A stretch of 64,000 nucleotides of DNA from Epiperipatus broadwayi (taxonomy: Eukaryota > Onychophora > Udeonychophora > Euonychophora > Peripatidae), in contig JAQFVV010012490.1 in NCBI GenBank assembly GCA_028023455.1, positions 3,846,576 through 3,910,575 of the forward strand, written 5' to 3'. A program made the position numbers and the translations under genes. The notes beneath the pieces were generated by a model that searched no databases, was not told the origin of the DNA, and saw only the letters and a list, made by a program, of their open reading frames with translations. This document shows positions 45,385 to 57,490 of this stretch, piece by piece (the stretch's first letter is position 1; the number at the start of each line of letters is the position of its first letter).

Positions 45385-45755
45385 TCAGAACATCAAATTG
45401 TAAGGAATGTTCAGCACAATTTGCCTCACCATGTTGACCAGATCTTAATTGCTGTTGACAGGTACACTACATTGAGGAGGTGGCCAGAATCCTAACTCCA
45501 GAGGCAACTGAAAATAACATAGATGCTAGACATAAGAATACTAAAAATCGAAATCAATATCCAGTTGCTAACATTAATTTTTTACCATTAGGTAATTCAA
45601 ACAATAGGGCAATCCCTAGGAGTAGAGGTCATAGTGTCTGAAGACCAGTTCCTTACTATAGGCACATTAGTGATCATCCTAAGAATCTTTATAAACAGTC
45701 TGATGATGATATGCATAAGCCATTAACTAGTGCAGTTATCACTATACTTAAAAAA
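45385..45755 (+). pseudogene. Retroelement Gag-like reading-frame remnant
   Basis: With one frameshift near 45475 the plus strand reads LSEHQIVRNVQHNLPHHVDQ, ILIAVDRYTTLEEVARIL, TPEATENNIDARHKNTKNRN and so on, open for about 90 codons with one stop (GHSV-stop-RPVPYY). The pattern 'V...I..NL.P...D.......TLEEV..I.....' is seen in Gag proteins of LTR retroelements. No zinc knuckle follows. The identification is tentative. Confidence 0.4.
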
Positions 45756-45999
45756 AAAAAAGTAAAGTAAGATTAAAATAGTATACATTTAATGCACACA
45801 GCTTAAAGCCCATCCCATCAATGGATGTGAGCTAAAATTTTTCTTTGCTGTTTTTCAATATTAAAATTTGTTATTTTGTGTAATAATGTCAGAATAAATA
45901 TCACTAGAATTGGCTAATAAAAAAGATGAAATAAATAAGAAGAATGGAATTGCTAATTAAAATTTAAAAAAAAATATATTTTTTTTTACTGCGAGCATG

Positions 46000-47275
46000 G
46001 AGTAAAATGTAACCATACATTTAACCCTTTGGATTAAATATATGTTTTAAAGCATTACATTTTTTTTTTTAATATGTAAAATTATAATAAGTAAATTTCC
46101 ATTATCTGTGTTATCATAATAAATATCTTAAATTAGATGGTTCAATAGTATGAGTTAAAGTAATTCAGTTAGCCTAATTACTTAATAATTAGATTGCTTA
46201 ATATTTACTTGAAAAAATAAAATTAATATTTAAACTAAAGAAAATTAATCTAGAGCTTAATAGGTTTTAAGTAGATCTAATAGGAAAAGTTTTTCTATGC
46301 TGTCTGAAATGGTTAGTTAATTTTCCCTCAGGATTTTTATTTGTTGATTTTTAAAATAAATGATGTTAAAGTAATAATTATGATTTATTAAATATCAATT
46401 TGTATGATAGTATTTAAAATTAAAATGTTAAAATATTAAGTATTTAAAATTAAATTGTTAAAATATTAAGTATAACTGACTGAGATTAGCTCTAACTTTT
46501 AACTGATTTTAAATGTCAGTCAATAGCTAATTTATTTTCATTTTAATAAAAAATGATTATATTAATGCACATGTGTGCATGTAAGTATATGGAGTATGCA
46601 TGTGAAATGTTAAAAGTTTTAAAAAAAGTTATTAAAAATAAGTGTATTTTAAAAATTGGGTACAGTCAATCAATTTTAAAATTATTAAAAAAATATAAGC
46701 TTTTAAATAATGCAAGAGAAAGAGTGAACAAGAGGTATATTAATAAATAAATGTTTAATTGGGAAATTAATTAATAATTTTATTAAATAATTGATTTGAT
46801 AAATATTTGAAGTTGATAAAAATTGTTAATTAATAAGTTCATTTATCGGCTAGACATCACACAACTTATTTATCTGAATTTAAAGTACAGAGAATTCAAG
46901 ATCAGATCAATAAAAGTTAATCATATAGCTATTAATTTAAATATCTGTAAATTGATTGGTTTTCAGCTACAGGAAATGCAGATAAAAATCTGTTGCATGC
47001 ATGTGTAAAAAAAAACACACACTAGTATAAAAATAAATATTCTAAAAATTTGACAAGCACTTCAACTTGGTTCTTCAATTTAAAACTTCAGACTTCAAGG
47101 TTAAAAATTTAATTTTAAAATAAAATTATTTGGTTTTTATTTTAACAGTTATTTATTAAGTCAATGTTAAAGTTTAAATATTGTTTTTTATCATCTTTAT
47201 GATTGAGTAAATAATCAGGAAGTTCTTCATGCAGTATTAATCCTCAAGTATGTATTCAACTGGCTTTCAAGCAAC
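46000..47275. repeat. Direct repeat, copy 2 (about 1.25 kb)
   Basis: Diverged copy of 39127-40265 in the same orientation, slightly longer because of small internal duplications (for example AAATTGTTAAAATATTAAG near 46450). Small open frames at 46553-46750 and 46823-47008 are not conserved as frames in copy 1, so they are not taken as genes. Confidence 0.7.
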
Positions 47276-49198
47276 AAGCTAAAAGATGCTACAAATTTTA
47301 AGTTTCTCAAAGAAACCAAAGAATAGATCACATAATGAAAAGTATATTGTTTCATTATTATAACATTATTTAATTCTGAACTTTAACTAACTTTTAATTA
47401 GTCATTAATATTAATTATTTGGCACTAAAATAATCAACCGACATATGCTAAGCTCAGATATAGAACTATGAATTTCTATAAGATTATTATATCTATAAAA
47501 AAGAACCATTAGCAATTATTTAAAATTGTTTTATAAAGTTATCATAAAAGACAAATTTATGAAAACTAATATTTTAATTATTGTAAAGAAAAAACAGTTT
47601 TCAAATTGTTTTATGTTAAAATGAATAACCTAGTTATTCATTTCAAGTTCATTTATTTATCTAGTGATTTGAATAATTTTTCTATATTGTCTGTTGTTGA
47701 AATATGTTAACTGATATTAAAAAATAAAAATTAAAGGAAGATATAATTAAGCTTATATCATTCTAATTAATCTAGCTAAAAGTTAACTGATAATAATAGA
47801 ACTATATAAAAGGTAATTTATAATCAAAATTATCTTCCCGTTCATTAATACTTCAATTTTAATTGCCAGTAAAATGTGTTTTACAAGGACTGTTTGCTAT
47901 TTGAATTTGTCTGCTGTCAGCTTTCCACTATTATTTAAAGTGGTGAAGTTTCATTTGCAGACATTTTTTAAAGAGATTTTATTATGAATTTTCATCTCTA
48001 TGTATCTACTATACCTTAATAAAGGATTGTGTATGTTATATATTATTCCAATAAAGAATAAAAGAACTTAAAGAGATAATACCTTTACAAAGAGAAGAAG
48101 CTTTTAATATCTTATACATATAAAAAAGGATATTATAATAACATATATATTTTTAGTATATTTGGAATTAGGATAGTATTATATTATTCTTGTTAATTAT
48201 TATATTATAAATATGTTGCTACAAACAGTGTTAAAGGAATAGAATCAGTGAGATATACAGTAATAGGTTTCATTTTATATGTTGGTTTTATTATTCCAGA
48301 ATTTTTCCGGATGAGTATTTAAAATGATAAATGATTGTATTTAGAAGTATAACAGACTTTCGTAAATTTATGAAATGCATTTTACGAATGAAAGTGTCAT
48401 AAAGTATCAGTATGTATGTGAGAATTTTAAGTAGTTTATTCCTTAAAGTGTTGTCACCATTACTCAATAAATGGGTTTGTTGGTAAACATATAATTTTAA
48501 ATCGAGTGAATGAATTATGTGTGTGGAAAATAAACAATTATTCATAAGTTTATTATTATTATTATTAGCTTCATGCCTTTTATTATTACTAATATATTTA
48601 AGGCAATTTTAAGTGGATGTTATATTATTTTTATGCGTATTTAGCCACTCCATGATAGAGAGTGCAGCTCATTCATTCAACAACACTGCCTGCACATAGT
48701 ATCGGATGTTCAATCATATTTTTACTAGTTTATTTCCCTTATTTACTATATCTAGAATTTCAATATTAGAATATATTTTTGGTATATATCTACAGGCATA
48801 TTTAGCTTTACAATTTATTATTAGTTCCACAATTTATTATTAGTTCCACTATAATTTTTATTTAAAGTATATTATCAGTGTCAAGCATAAGTATTTCCTC
48901 ACCCCAACATAGGTATTGTCCATGTTATAAGTGTTTTTATAATAATATTGATTGCTATTGTATTAATATTAGTTAAACATCTCCACACTGATATTTTAAT
49001 ATTATTTTTGTTTACAACAAATGTATAATATCCAGTAGCCTGGTCAAAGGCAGAGAGGTATATTGTTTTATGCTATGAGTACTGGGCTTTGAAATAAAGA
49101 TTGTATTTTGAGAATAGGAGAATTATTGAGTAGTAAATAATACTTATATGATACAATTGTAGAAATGGTTTTAAGAAAGGTACATCAAAGTCTAAAGT

Positions 49199-49404
49199 TA
49201 TTAATCTTTGTAAATTATAGGTAGTAAATTAAAAGAAATAATAATTATTATAAATAAATATTTCTATTATATGGTTTATTAAATGTTGCAAATAAATATT
49301 TTATAATTAATTAAATATGATTTTTAATCTTTGTAAATTATAGATAGTAAATTTAAAAAAATAATAATTATTATAAATAAATATTTTTATTATATGGTTT
49401 ATTA
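49199..49404. repeat. Tandem duplication of about 124 bp
   Basis: TTAATCTTTGTAAATTATAG and ATAATAATTATTATAAATAA recur in order at 49199-49290 and 49323-49404. The second copy is interrupted after TTATATGGTTTATTA by the hairpin element at 49405 and resumes after 49660. Confidence 0.75.
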
Positions 49405-49644
49405 TTTATTTTCAAAGCGCAGATGATTTGAAATTAACTTACGAGAGAGTGCAAGTCTCTCAGCGCTTGTGATTATTAATAGCCAATCAGATATAAGTAC
49501 TTTGGACTGGCTTGGATATATAGACAGACAAGTAAAGTTAAGAGTGGTTACCACTCTTTTCTTGTTAAATCGTTGTCCCAGTATTTACGATCTGATTGGC
49601 TATTAATAATCACAAGCGCTGAGAGACTTGCACTCTCTCGTAAG
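49405..49644. mobile_element. Hairpin element (240 bp) with 15-bp TSD
   Basis: The 15-mer TTATATGGTTTATTA occurs directly at 49390-49404 and 49645-49659 around the insert. Inside, arms 49435-49492 and 49590-49647 are inverted copies of about 58 bp (TTACGAGAGAGTGCAAGTCT, AGCGCTTGTGATTATTAATA), with a 97-bp spacer and a 30-bp extension on the left only. A 15-bp duplication is long for a DNA transposon and suits target-primed insertion. The minus-strand end reads GAAAATAAA next to the TSD. Each arm has the hairpin GAGAG/CTCTC followed by the palindrome AGCGCT, but the GAAA box of a hammerhead is missing. Confidence 0.75.
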
Positions 49645-50493
49645 TTATATGGTTTATTATATGTTGCAATTAAATATTTTATTATCAATTAAATACCTTT
49701 TTGTTTTGTTACCATTATAATATCATTGCATAAGCACATCTATTTATCAGAAATCTACTTGAATTAAATTTGCATTAATAATTATTTTAAAAGTACATTT
49801 CAATGGTCACATAGTGTTTATACATTCAGTTTGTTTAATAATTACTTAATTATTTTATCTGCATTCATAGAAGATAAACGTTGTATTATTTACTTCATTT
49901 CAAATGCACTTGTATAATTGGCAGCATAAAAGATATTCTTACTGCCTTCTACATTATTTTGATCTTACTTATTCAAATTTACACTAGAAGATATACGATT
50001 TCTGTATTTTATGATCACTAGAAGTAAAATAATTATATTTTAATAATTATAAAATATTTAAATGTTTTTCAAGTTATCAATTATAATGTATTTCAGTATT
50101 TGAGTAACCTAATCTTATATAATTTCATCTCTATTCTCATAAAATACTAAGACTCCAAAATAAACTAAAAGAAATATCAAATATTCCATATTTAGTTTAA
50201 ATAATAATTATCATAATTATTGTTAAGAAGTTAAAATATTATGATTAATATTTTGTTCTGAGTGCATTTTATTCTGAATTTGAATCCCGAGATCAAGATA
50301 TCCCAAATTTGTAAAAGAACCTATGTTTCAGATAAACACGTTTTTTTTTTAAATGTAAGATGAGATATTTTAAGCTTGTAAAAGAAACTCATATTTAAGA
50401 TTAAAATATTTTAAAACATAAGATGTAATATTTTAAACTTGCAAAATAACTTATATTTAAGATAAATACAATATTTCTAGAACATAAGATAAG

Positions 50494-50654
50494 CAATAAT
50501 ATTTAAACAGCATTAAACTGTTGCACATGCACTTTGGATTTTAAATATAAAATGAATGAATACTAACACTTCAACCACATGTTAGTATTCATTCATTTTA
50601 TATTTAAAATCCAAAGCGCATGTGCAACAATTTAATGCTGTTTAAATATTATTG
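50494..50654. repeat. Hairpin MITE, 75-bp arms
   Basis: Arms 50494-50568 and 50580-50654 are nearly exact inverted copies (CAATAATATTTAAACAGCAT ... ATGAATGAATACTAACA) with an 11-bp spacer. No TSD was recognised. Confidence 0.8.
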
Positions 50655-52040
50655 TTTATAAAAAAACATCGCGCTATATAAAATAATTGACTTATTAACA
50701 TAAGATAAGATAATTAAGAGTAAAAAGAACTTATATTTGAGATCACGATATCCTAAGATTTAAGATAAAAACATTTTGAATTATACAAAGAACCTTGTAT
50801 TTTAATCATTATATTTAACCATGATATTGTCTACAAAAGAACTTATACTCTGGGGTGGGTTCTCAAATTCCATTTCATATGGTGCCTGTGCGTGTAAACT
50901 CAGATTGCTGTTAGTTACCCAGCCACATTATTGTTCAGGTTACATGGTGTTTAGATTTCGGTGACCAACTTGGTGGGCTTGATTGCAAGGCTTCTTGTGT
51001 CTCATCATCTTCTGAGTGGTCATTCCAATGATTACAACATATATGCGTACACTTTTTGCAAATAGTAAGTGTGACATATTTTGAATTATAAAATGTGAAT
51101 TGTTTTTGCATATTTTTTATCTATAATTTTTAGTAAAATTTCCTTCTATTATTTTTGTGTACATATCATTCATTTACTTGGGTTTTTGAAAAATAATGGA
51201 AAGAGTTCATTATATTTAAATATCTAGGAGAGTCACCATAAACAAACAGGACCCTAAGGTTCAGAAACAACAGAAATAATTTGTTACAGCTGCTCAGAAT
51301 CTAATACTTTGTCCATTTCTTTTCAAAACATCATTTAATAGGACTTTTAAAAACAATTTTCAAAATAGCATAAGCTTTTATTTCTTTTTCAATTCCAATT
51401 GTTTCCAAAATTCAGAGATCTTGCTTTATTCACCTAATTCAAAAAAATAATAAACACATACAAAACTATTTAGTTACATCAGCATTGTTATTTTTTAGGG
51501 ACTCAATATATTACTTTTTTCAACATTTTCATGTACATATATCAAATACATATAACTCTTTGCAGGAGAGTTAATTTTGAAAATTCAGAATTATTATTAT
51601 ACTTAAAATTTTCACATGTATAAAGTTATCTATATCTGATTTATAACTCTTACATCTGTTAGAGTATTAAGATAAAAGCATTTCCATTTGTATTTTAACA
51701 TGGGCCAGATAATACAATTGCTATTATTAGATTACATGATTTCACCTTACACTATAGTTTTAATTGGTTGTTACCTGGTTACATTATAACTAAAATTTTA
51801 TCTAGATTATTACAAGAAAAACTTACCATTATATTTCATTGTTATATATACATATATGAAATATTTAAATTAATTTGATTAGATCTAATAACAATTTTAT
51901 TATTTCAAATTAAATTGATCTTCATTAAAACTTTAAATATGAAATATTCAAATTTATGCAAATTATACACCATCTATATTTTCTTTAGAAATATTACCAA
52001 ATTCACCTCTTCCTTTATTTTGCTATAATATCTTATATAA

Positions 52041-52195
52041 ATGCAATTTATTCACTGAACTTTAAACACTTTTTAGAAAAAACTTTTTATTGTACATATA
52101 TGCATACACAGTCGAAATGTAAGATTGTGTGTGCATATATGTACAATAAAAGATTTTTGCTAAAAAGTGTTTAAAGTACAGTGAATAAATTGCAT
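52041..52195. repeat. Hairpin MITE, about 70-bp arms
   Basis: Arms 52041-52110 and 52127-52195 are inverted copies (ATGCAATTTATTCACTG; TACATATATGCATACACA) around a 16-bp spacer. The copies differ at several positions. No coding capacity. Confidence 0.8.
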
Positions 52196-52641
52196 CTATA
52201 TTTTCTCTTTAAATAAAATAATTGATAGTTCAGCAGTCATTAATAACTGATCTGTCAATTTAAAAGATGAGTATCCTCATTCCTCACATACTTATATATA
52301 TATTATAAAATGCATAGATTTAGAAATTGATGATAAAGTGGTAAGATTTATTCTAAATGATTTGATAAATTAATAAATAATAGTCATTTCCACAAAATAG
52401 CCAATGAGGTTTGGCTGAAACAATTTTTGTGAGAATAAATTTTTCTACTCAAAAGAAAAATAATGGTTGTCTTTATATTGATGATTATTTGTAAATGGAA
52501 AAATTAAGTTTTTTTTACAAATGAAGATGATTTCTACAGTTTATATATGAATATATATGTCCAGGTATATATACACATACACAATTACATGTTGACTATT
52601 ATACATAAAATGTTTTCTTTTACATAATCAAATATCCTTAC

Positions 52642-52756
52642 TAGTCTGTTTCCAAATTTCTGGTCCTGTTGTTTCTATATGAGCTCTCTTGTTAGCAGTG
52701 TTATCAAACTGATTAGTCCACACAGCATTTTTAATACTTTCAGCAAATCTCTGAGC
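52642..52756 (-). CDS. Cysteine synthase-like gene, most upstream exon found (115 bp)
   Basis: The exon has acceptor TTTTTTTAG and donor GTAAGG (52641-52636). It starts in phase 0 and ends after the first base of a split asparagine codon. It encodes [20 protein letters not shown] then [18 protein letters not shown]. AxxxAExxxxxVWxNQFxNxANxxAHxxTTGPEIWxQT is the standard cysteine synthase segment just before the phosphate-binding loop. The join to the next exon (..KQT-N-GKV..) is exactly in frame. About 110-150 upstream residues of the family, including the PLP lysine and the substrate loop, are missing and must lie in exons at higher coordinates. Confidence 0.95.
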
Positions 52757-52942
52757 CTAAAAAAAAAAAAATTAATTCCAATTTTGATTTGGTATAGTCA
52801 AAAAAGAATAAATACTTCTAATATTTTCTGATTTGCTGAAGGGAGGGTAGAAAAATATTTTCTGAATACTTTTAAAAATTGATAAGTATTCATTGACATT
52901 CTTGATAAATTCTTTAAAAAGTAGACAAAAATGACAATTCTT

Positions 52943-53048
52943 GTCTTGCATTGGTGGTCGGGAGGTCAGCGCGACTGCCTTACAGGCAGTTGCCCGGGTT
53001 GCGGGTTCGCGTCCCGGCCGATGCTATGACACTTTTAAAAAAAAAAAA
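52943..53048 (+). mobile_element. tRNA-derived SINE with poly(A) tail and 10-bp TSD
   Basis: GACAATTCTT occurs directly at 52933-52942 and 53049-53058. Between them lies a tRNA-like body (52948-53024) followed by TATGACACTTTT and an A run. The element is only 106 bp, so it is a minimal SINE or a retroposed tRNA-like transcript. The exact TSD shows LINE-type target-primed insertion, and quite recently. Confidence 0.85.
52948..53024 (+). tRNA. tRNA-like sequence (anticodon TAC), probably a retroposed copy
   Basis: Acceptor arms GCATTGG and CCGATGC pair over 7 bp with one G-U. The anticodon arm ACTGC/GCAGT (52974-52978, 52986-52990) carries the 7-base loop CTTACAG, with TAC at 52981-52983 (valine). 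GGTTCGCGTCC (53004-53014) matches the pol III B box and a T loop with four of five stem pairs. The segment between anticodon and T arms has 10 bases, too long for a normal valine tRNA. With the TSD and A tail it is best read as a SINE body, not a functional tRNA gene. Confidence 0.6.
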
Positions 53049-53939
53049 GACAATTCTTCAACTTCAGAAGACATAAATGGATGAACACATATAAATGCAC
53101 AAAGATATAAAATCAGTTTCATGCAAATTGACTTCTCATCAGAAAAAAAAAGATTCCAGAAACCAAAAATAGAATTTGACTGTAAGGCCACTTAGTAGTT
53201 ATTAATTTTATTCATGGCTTACAGCATAGCTTCTGAAGTTAAAGAAGAGATTACTCGTATCAATATTTAACAACTTTTAGTTATGCTTAATTACTATAAA
53301 AAAATGGAATATGATTTATGGATGTTTATTTTTTAAATTTACTATTAATCTAATAATACAAATATATGAATTTTAATGTAAAATTTAAGCAATAATTGAG
53401 TTTAAAAATTAATAAACTATTAATTGTTTTTTTTTTTTTTTAAAAACGCTATTCACTTTTAAAAAATATTTAAAAACATACTATACTTAAATCACCAATA
53501 ATAATCAACTTTATGCCACTCTTCAAAAATATTTTCTCTGCATATTACTTTCTAGATATGATGTATTTTCTTTTAAACAAACATTCCCTCTTAAATATTA
53601 CATCTTATTTGTATAAGTTCCTAATAATCAATAAGATAACAATAGCAGTAATGTATCGCCTAATTCAAATAATATCTAGTAATTCAAATAAAATGATGCA
53701 AAACTATTAATGTACATACAATAAACATAATAGCATTCTGTTACCAAGTGTTACTGTTAAATTATAATGCTCTATTATACAGCTACTTTAACTTGCCTTT
53801 AAGCAGGTTAAAAAATAAAACACCTCAACAATTTTTAGTAGTCCACTGAAGAAGCAAAGACTTCTGCAGCTGCTATAAAAAAAAAAGTTAATAACAAGGT
53901 GTTATTCAACAAGATTGTCAAGTGCTGTAATTGTTATAT

Positions 53940-54720
53940 AACCCTTTGTAGAACTATTCTACACACTTCATAATATCATTTCTGCTTTTAATAATAGTGC
54001 TATTTTTCCCTATCATTCAAGCAATTTTCCTTCCAATGGTGTTTTATATATTTGAAACTTTTGTTCTGCAGCTTTTCTTGCTAATTTATAATTATTATCT
54101 ATATCCTTACACTATGTTAACTTTTTAAATTTCCAGTTATTTGGTTCTGATAAATAAATCATTTTAAAATTTCATATTTCTCCTGTTCTTTATACACTGC
54201 CTTATCTCAATAGAAAATTCATTGATGGATTGCCACTATTTTGGTACAGACTATATATGTATGCAAAACTAATCAACAAATTATTAATTTTTATTGAACT
54301 CATTCAAGATAGAGCTATGAACAAATTGTGTTAACATTTTAAAATACTTTGCAAGTTCAAGCTTAAATTCACTGGAATATTTCTGAAAATTAGGGATGCC
54401 AATTATTAATAGTGTCTTTCTTAATAGCATATGTCTCTCTAGCTTTAAATGAAAACATAATTTTTGTATCACTAATAAATTTTTATGACTACATTCTGTG
54501 TGAATCTATTAAGTATATTTGTCTTGAAATTCATATTTTTTAAGTTTATTGGTTCTAGAAATCCATTGCTTTTTTGTCCATTTCCATTTTTGAATTTTTT
54601 TTAACAAAAGAATTCATAATATAGATTTTTTTTATTGCAAACTTCCCAAATCTATTTCCTCTCTCATTTCTGTCTTCATATCCAAATATAATCATAGTAT
54701 ATTCCAGCATTAAAATATAT
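53940..54720 (-). pseudogene. RTE-like LINE fragment (endonuclease region)
   Basis: On the minus strand at 54700-54560: ERGNRFGKFAIKKIYIMNSF, then a lysine-rich stretch with MDKKAMDF, equivalent to the RERGHRLKEFAEKEKLYIMN and WTWKHP region of the RTE copy at 12.1-14.4 kb. Text down to about 54050 follows the same order as that copy (for example the CTGCAGCTTTTCTTGCTAAT stretch compared with 12547). It is heavily decayed. Confidence 0.65.
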
Positions 54721-57490
54721 GCCAATTTTAAAAGATTTTTTTGGTTTGATTAAAAGTATTCTGTACATTTAAATAAATAATTTGAATTTGTTGGACATAA
54801 ACCTCAATATTCTGTATTTCATATCTCCTATTAAGTTGAATAATTCATTTTACCACTTTATTTGATGTACTATTAATTTCCAAAAATGTTGTTTTTTATT
54901 TATAATGAATTCCACTCACTTGTGATCCATTATTTGTCCTTTTCTAATTGAATGCATGATCATTTTTCACAGCAATTATTTCTTCTAACTTCATTTATGT
55001 CCCATTTAACAGTTGGAGACAACAAAATATAAAAGTCAGTCTATAACCTAGTGACTCTTAATACTTTCTTAACTTCAATTGTTAGCTATTGACTTGTCTG
55101 ACTACTTTATAATCTTCCAGATATGAGAACCATTTTTTTATTATTATAAATATCAAAGGGAATGAGATTTAATGTATACATTACAATCATCCTGCCTTTT
55201 ATATCAGACATCTGAGAAGAAAGATTATGGTGTTTTCTTAATTTCAAATTTTGAGACAAAAGTCAATAAACTCAGCTGACTCATATCTGTTGATGAGCAG
55301 ACCATCCAAGTCCATTTACCACAAGAAAAGACAGTAATAACAATTGTACAAACAAGATTGTATACAATGAATATTAGAAATTTGATTCCTTGAAACCTTC
55401 ATATGTTTTAAACATTAATTATTTTTTTCACATGTTAATTCACAAAATTTTGTTATCTGATATTCTTGTTTGGATCATTCCATATCAAGTATTCCCATCA
55501 AAAAGCACAAATATCTTCATTTTTTTTTTTTTTTTCAAATTTGTCTCACCAAATGACTTATCAGAGGTAGTAAAAAAAAAAATAATACAAATTTGAAATT
55601 TATACCAGATGTAGTTTTGAAGTTATAGTTGTTTGAAATCTTAAACAAAAATAGTAATTTTGCACTCATGCAATTATCTAAATAATAAATAATCAAGCTA
55701 GACTTAAGATAAAAGACTACAAGAAATGTCAAATTTTTAGCTTATTTTATAAGCTTTCATAGGATATATAACATAAGTAGGTTTTGGTAGTTTTTAATTT
55801 CAAAATCATTTTATAAAGATTTTTGATTTCTAAGCCATTTCATAAAAATTTTTGTCTTTGGATTTTTCAAAAAAATTTTCAGAATGTATGCTTCTTGGCA
55901 TCATTTATGAAAAATTTTATTGTGATCACAAAGAGACCAAGTTGTTTTTATATATTTTTGAAAAATAATATACAAACAGTAAAACCATACATAAATATCA
56001 AAGTAACATTTTAATTCAAATTTTCAATTATTTTAGAAGAAAACCATTTCCATTTTAAAACAAAGAATTATGGCAAAATAAACTAATAAATTAACTAAGT
56101 AGGTGAGCAATAAATTGGGAAATCAACAAAATCATTGACTATGATATCTTTCATTTTTATCTATATAATCCTTGCTAAAAATATTTTTATCATATAAAAA
56201 TCTTAAATAATTGCATATCTTCATGCATATTAGTATAATCACAAGTCATCATATCTAAAAAATCTCAACTGTGTTGAACAAGCTAATTTAAAAAAACTGT
56301 AGTAGCTATCTTCTTATTTAAAGAGATACAAAATATCATTAGTTGGCTATTTGGAATTTATTAAAATAGGAATTTGAGATATAGGCACTTCAGTTTTAAC
56401 ATCAATGTCCACTAGATTTGTAAAGAAAGTAATAAGACTTTAAAGGTAAAGGAATTTTACTTTCACCATCTCACTTATCTTATTCTTAGGCAAAATTATC
56501 TCAAGCTACTAATGATAATTGTATTCCCTCACTACATATTATTTTACTTTGACAATTCGAGAATATGATTCAAAACCTCTACTGACAAAAAAAATTAGTT
56601 GTATTTTATTGGATGCAAAAAAAAATAAAATAGAAGTTTTCTGTGCCTGATATGGATTAACATTTAAAAATACTTTTCAAGTAATTTCTTTTTTTTCTAT
56701 ATATTGTTTTTAAAAAAGAACAAAAAATCCACAAAAAATCCACAGAGTCAATATTGAACATGCTCCATGTCAATAACTGAAAATGTGTCACAATTTGCTC
56801 TTCATAAAGTTATTGAAGATTTGCCTTTGCTGTGATGCATTTCAGTTTCATCCACATCACATGTTTCTTTATCATTGGCTTTTGCATAAAAATACCACCC
56901 AAACACATTTTCAAAATCACTTTCATAATGACATATATTTGAAAAATTTCATTTGTTTTTAAACTGTGTAGCAAAAGCTTCCAAAAAATAGTATATATAT
57001 CGTATTGAACAAAAGAGTCTCTGCAGATATGGCCATCATCCAGAACCAGAAGTCACCACTAGATTTACCAGCTAAAATGTCATAATAAAACATTTGTCTT
57101 CATTAGGGATTTAACCACTGATCTTTATATAGGAAAGTGACAATTTATTGGTGATAATATCTAACCATAGACTCCTACAAAAGCCTCAACCACTATTAAT
57201 AATTCATTTTTTATGTCCATTAGATCATGGAGATCTAGAAACTCCTTAGGATATCCAGTTTACCAATAGCAAATAAAAGTTTAAATATAATTAATAAAAA
57301 AGACTTATTAAATAAACAGTAAAATTTATTCGAAATTGATTAGGATATATTAAAACATATAGTAAAATGATTTTAAATTGTTGTATTCTATAGCTAACCA
57401 GGATAATTTAATCATTATTTAATCTATTTATTAAATTACCTTAATGGAGGTATTAACTCTAAATCTTAAGTTATATATGCACTTATATGG

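Larger units (their letters stand above)
29396..52641. other. Intron (23.2 kb) of the cysteine synthase gene
   Basis: This is the largest intron visible, between exon 52642-52756 (donor GTAAGG) and exon 29342-29395. It hosts the whole LTR element with giant LTRs, a 322-bp palindrome, two Penelope-like elements, a pair of 1.1-1.3 kb direct repeats and several hairpins, all listed separately. Stretches 36665-37275, 37605-39120, 47280-49195, 49665-50490 and 50660-52035 are AT-rich with no recognised feature. Confidence 0.8.

Noticed and set aside
49435-49647. Hammerhead ribozyme in the 49.4-kb hairpin arms
   Set aside because: A GAGAG/CTCTC stem and AGCGCT are present, but neither CTGANGA nor GAAA stands in the required place.
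52948-53024. A functional tRNA-Val gene
   Set aside because: The TSD, A-rich tail, over-long variable region and a mismatched T stem indicate a retroposed copy; kept only as tRNA-like.
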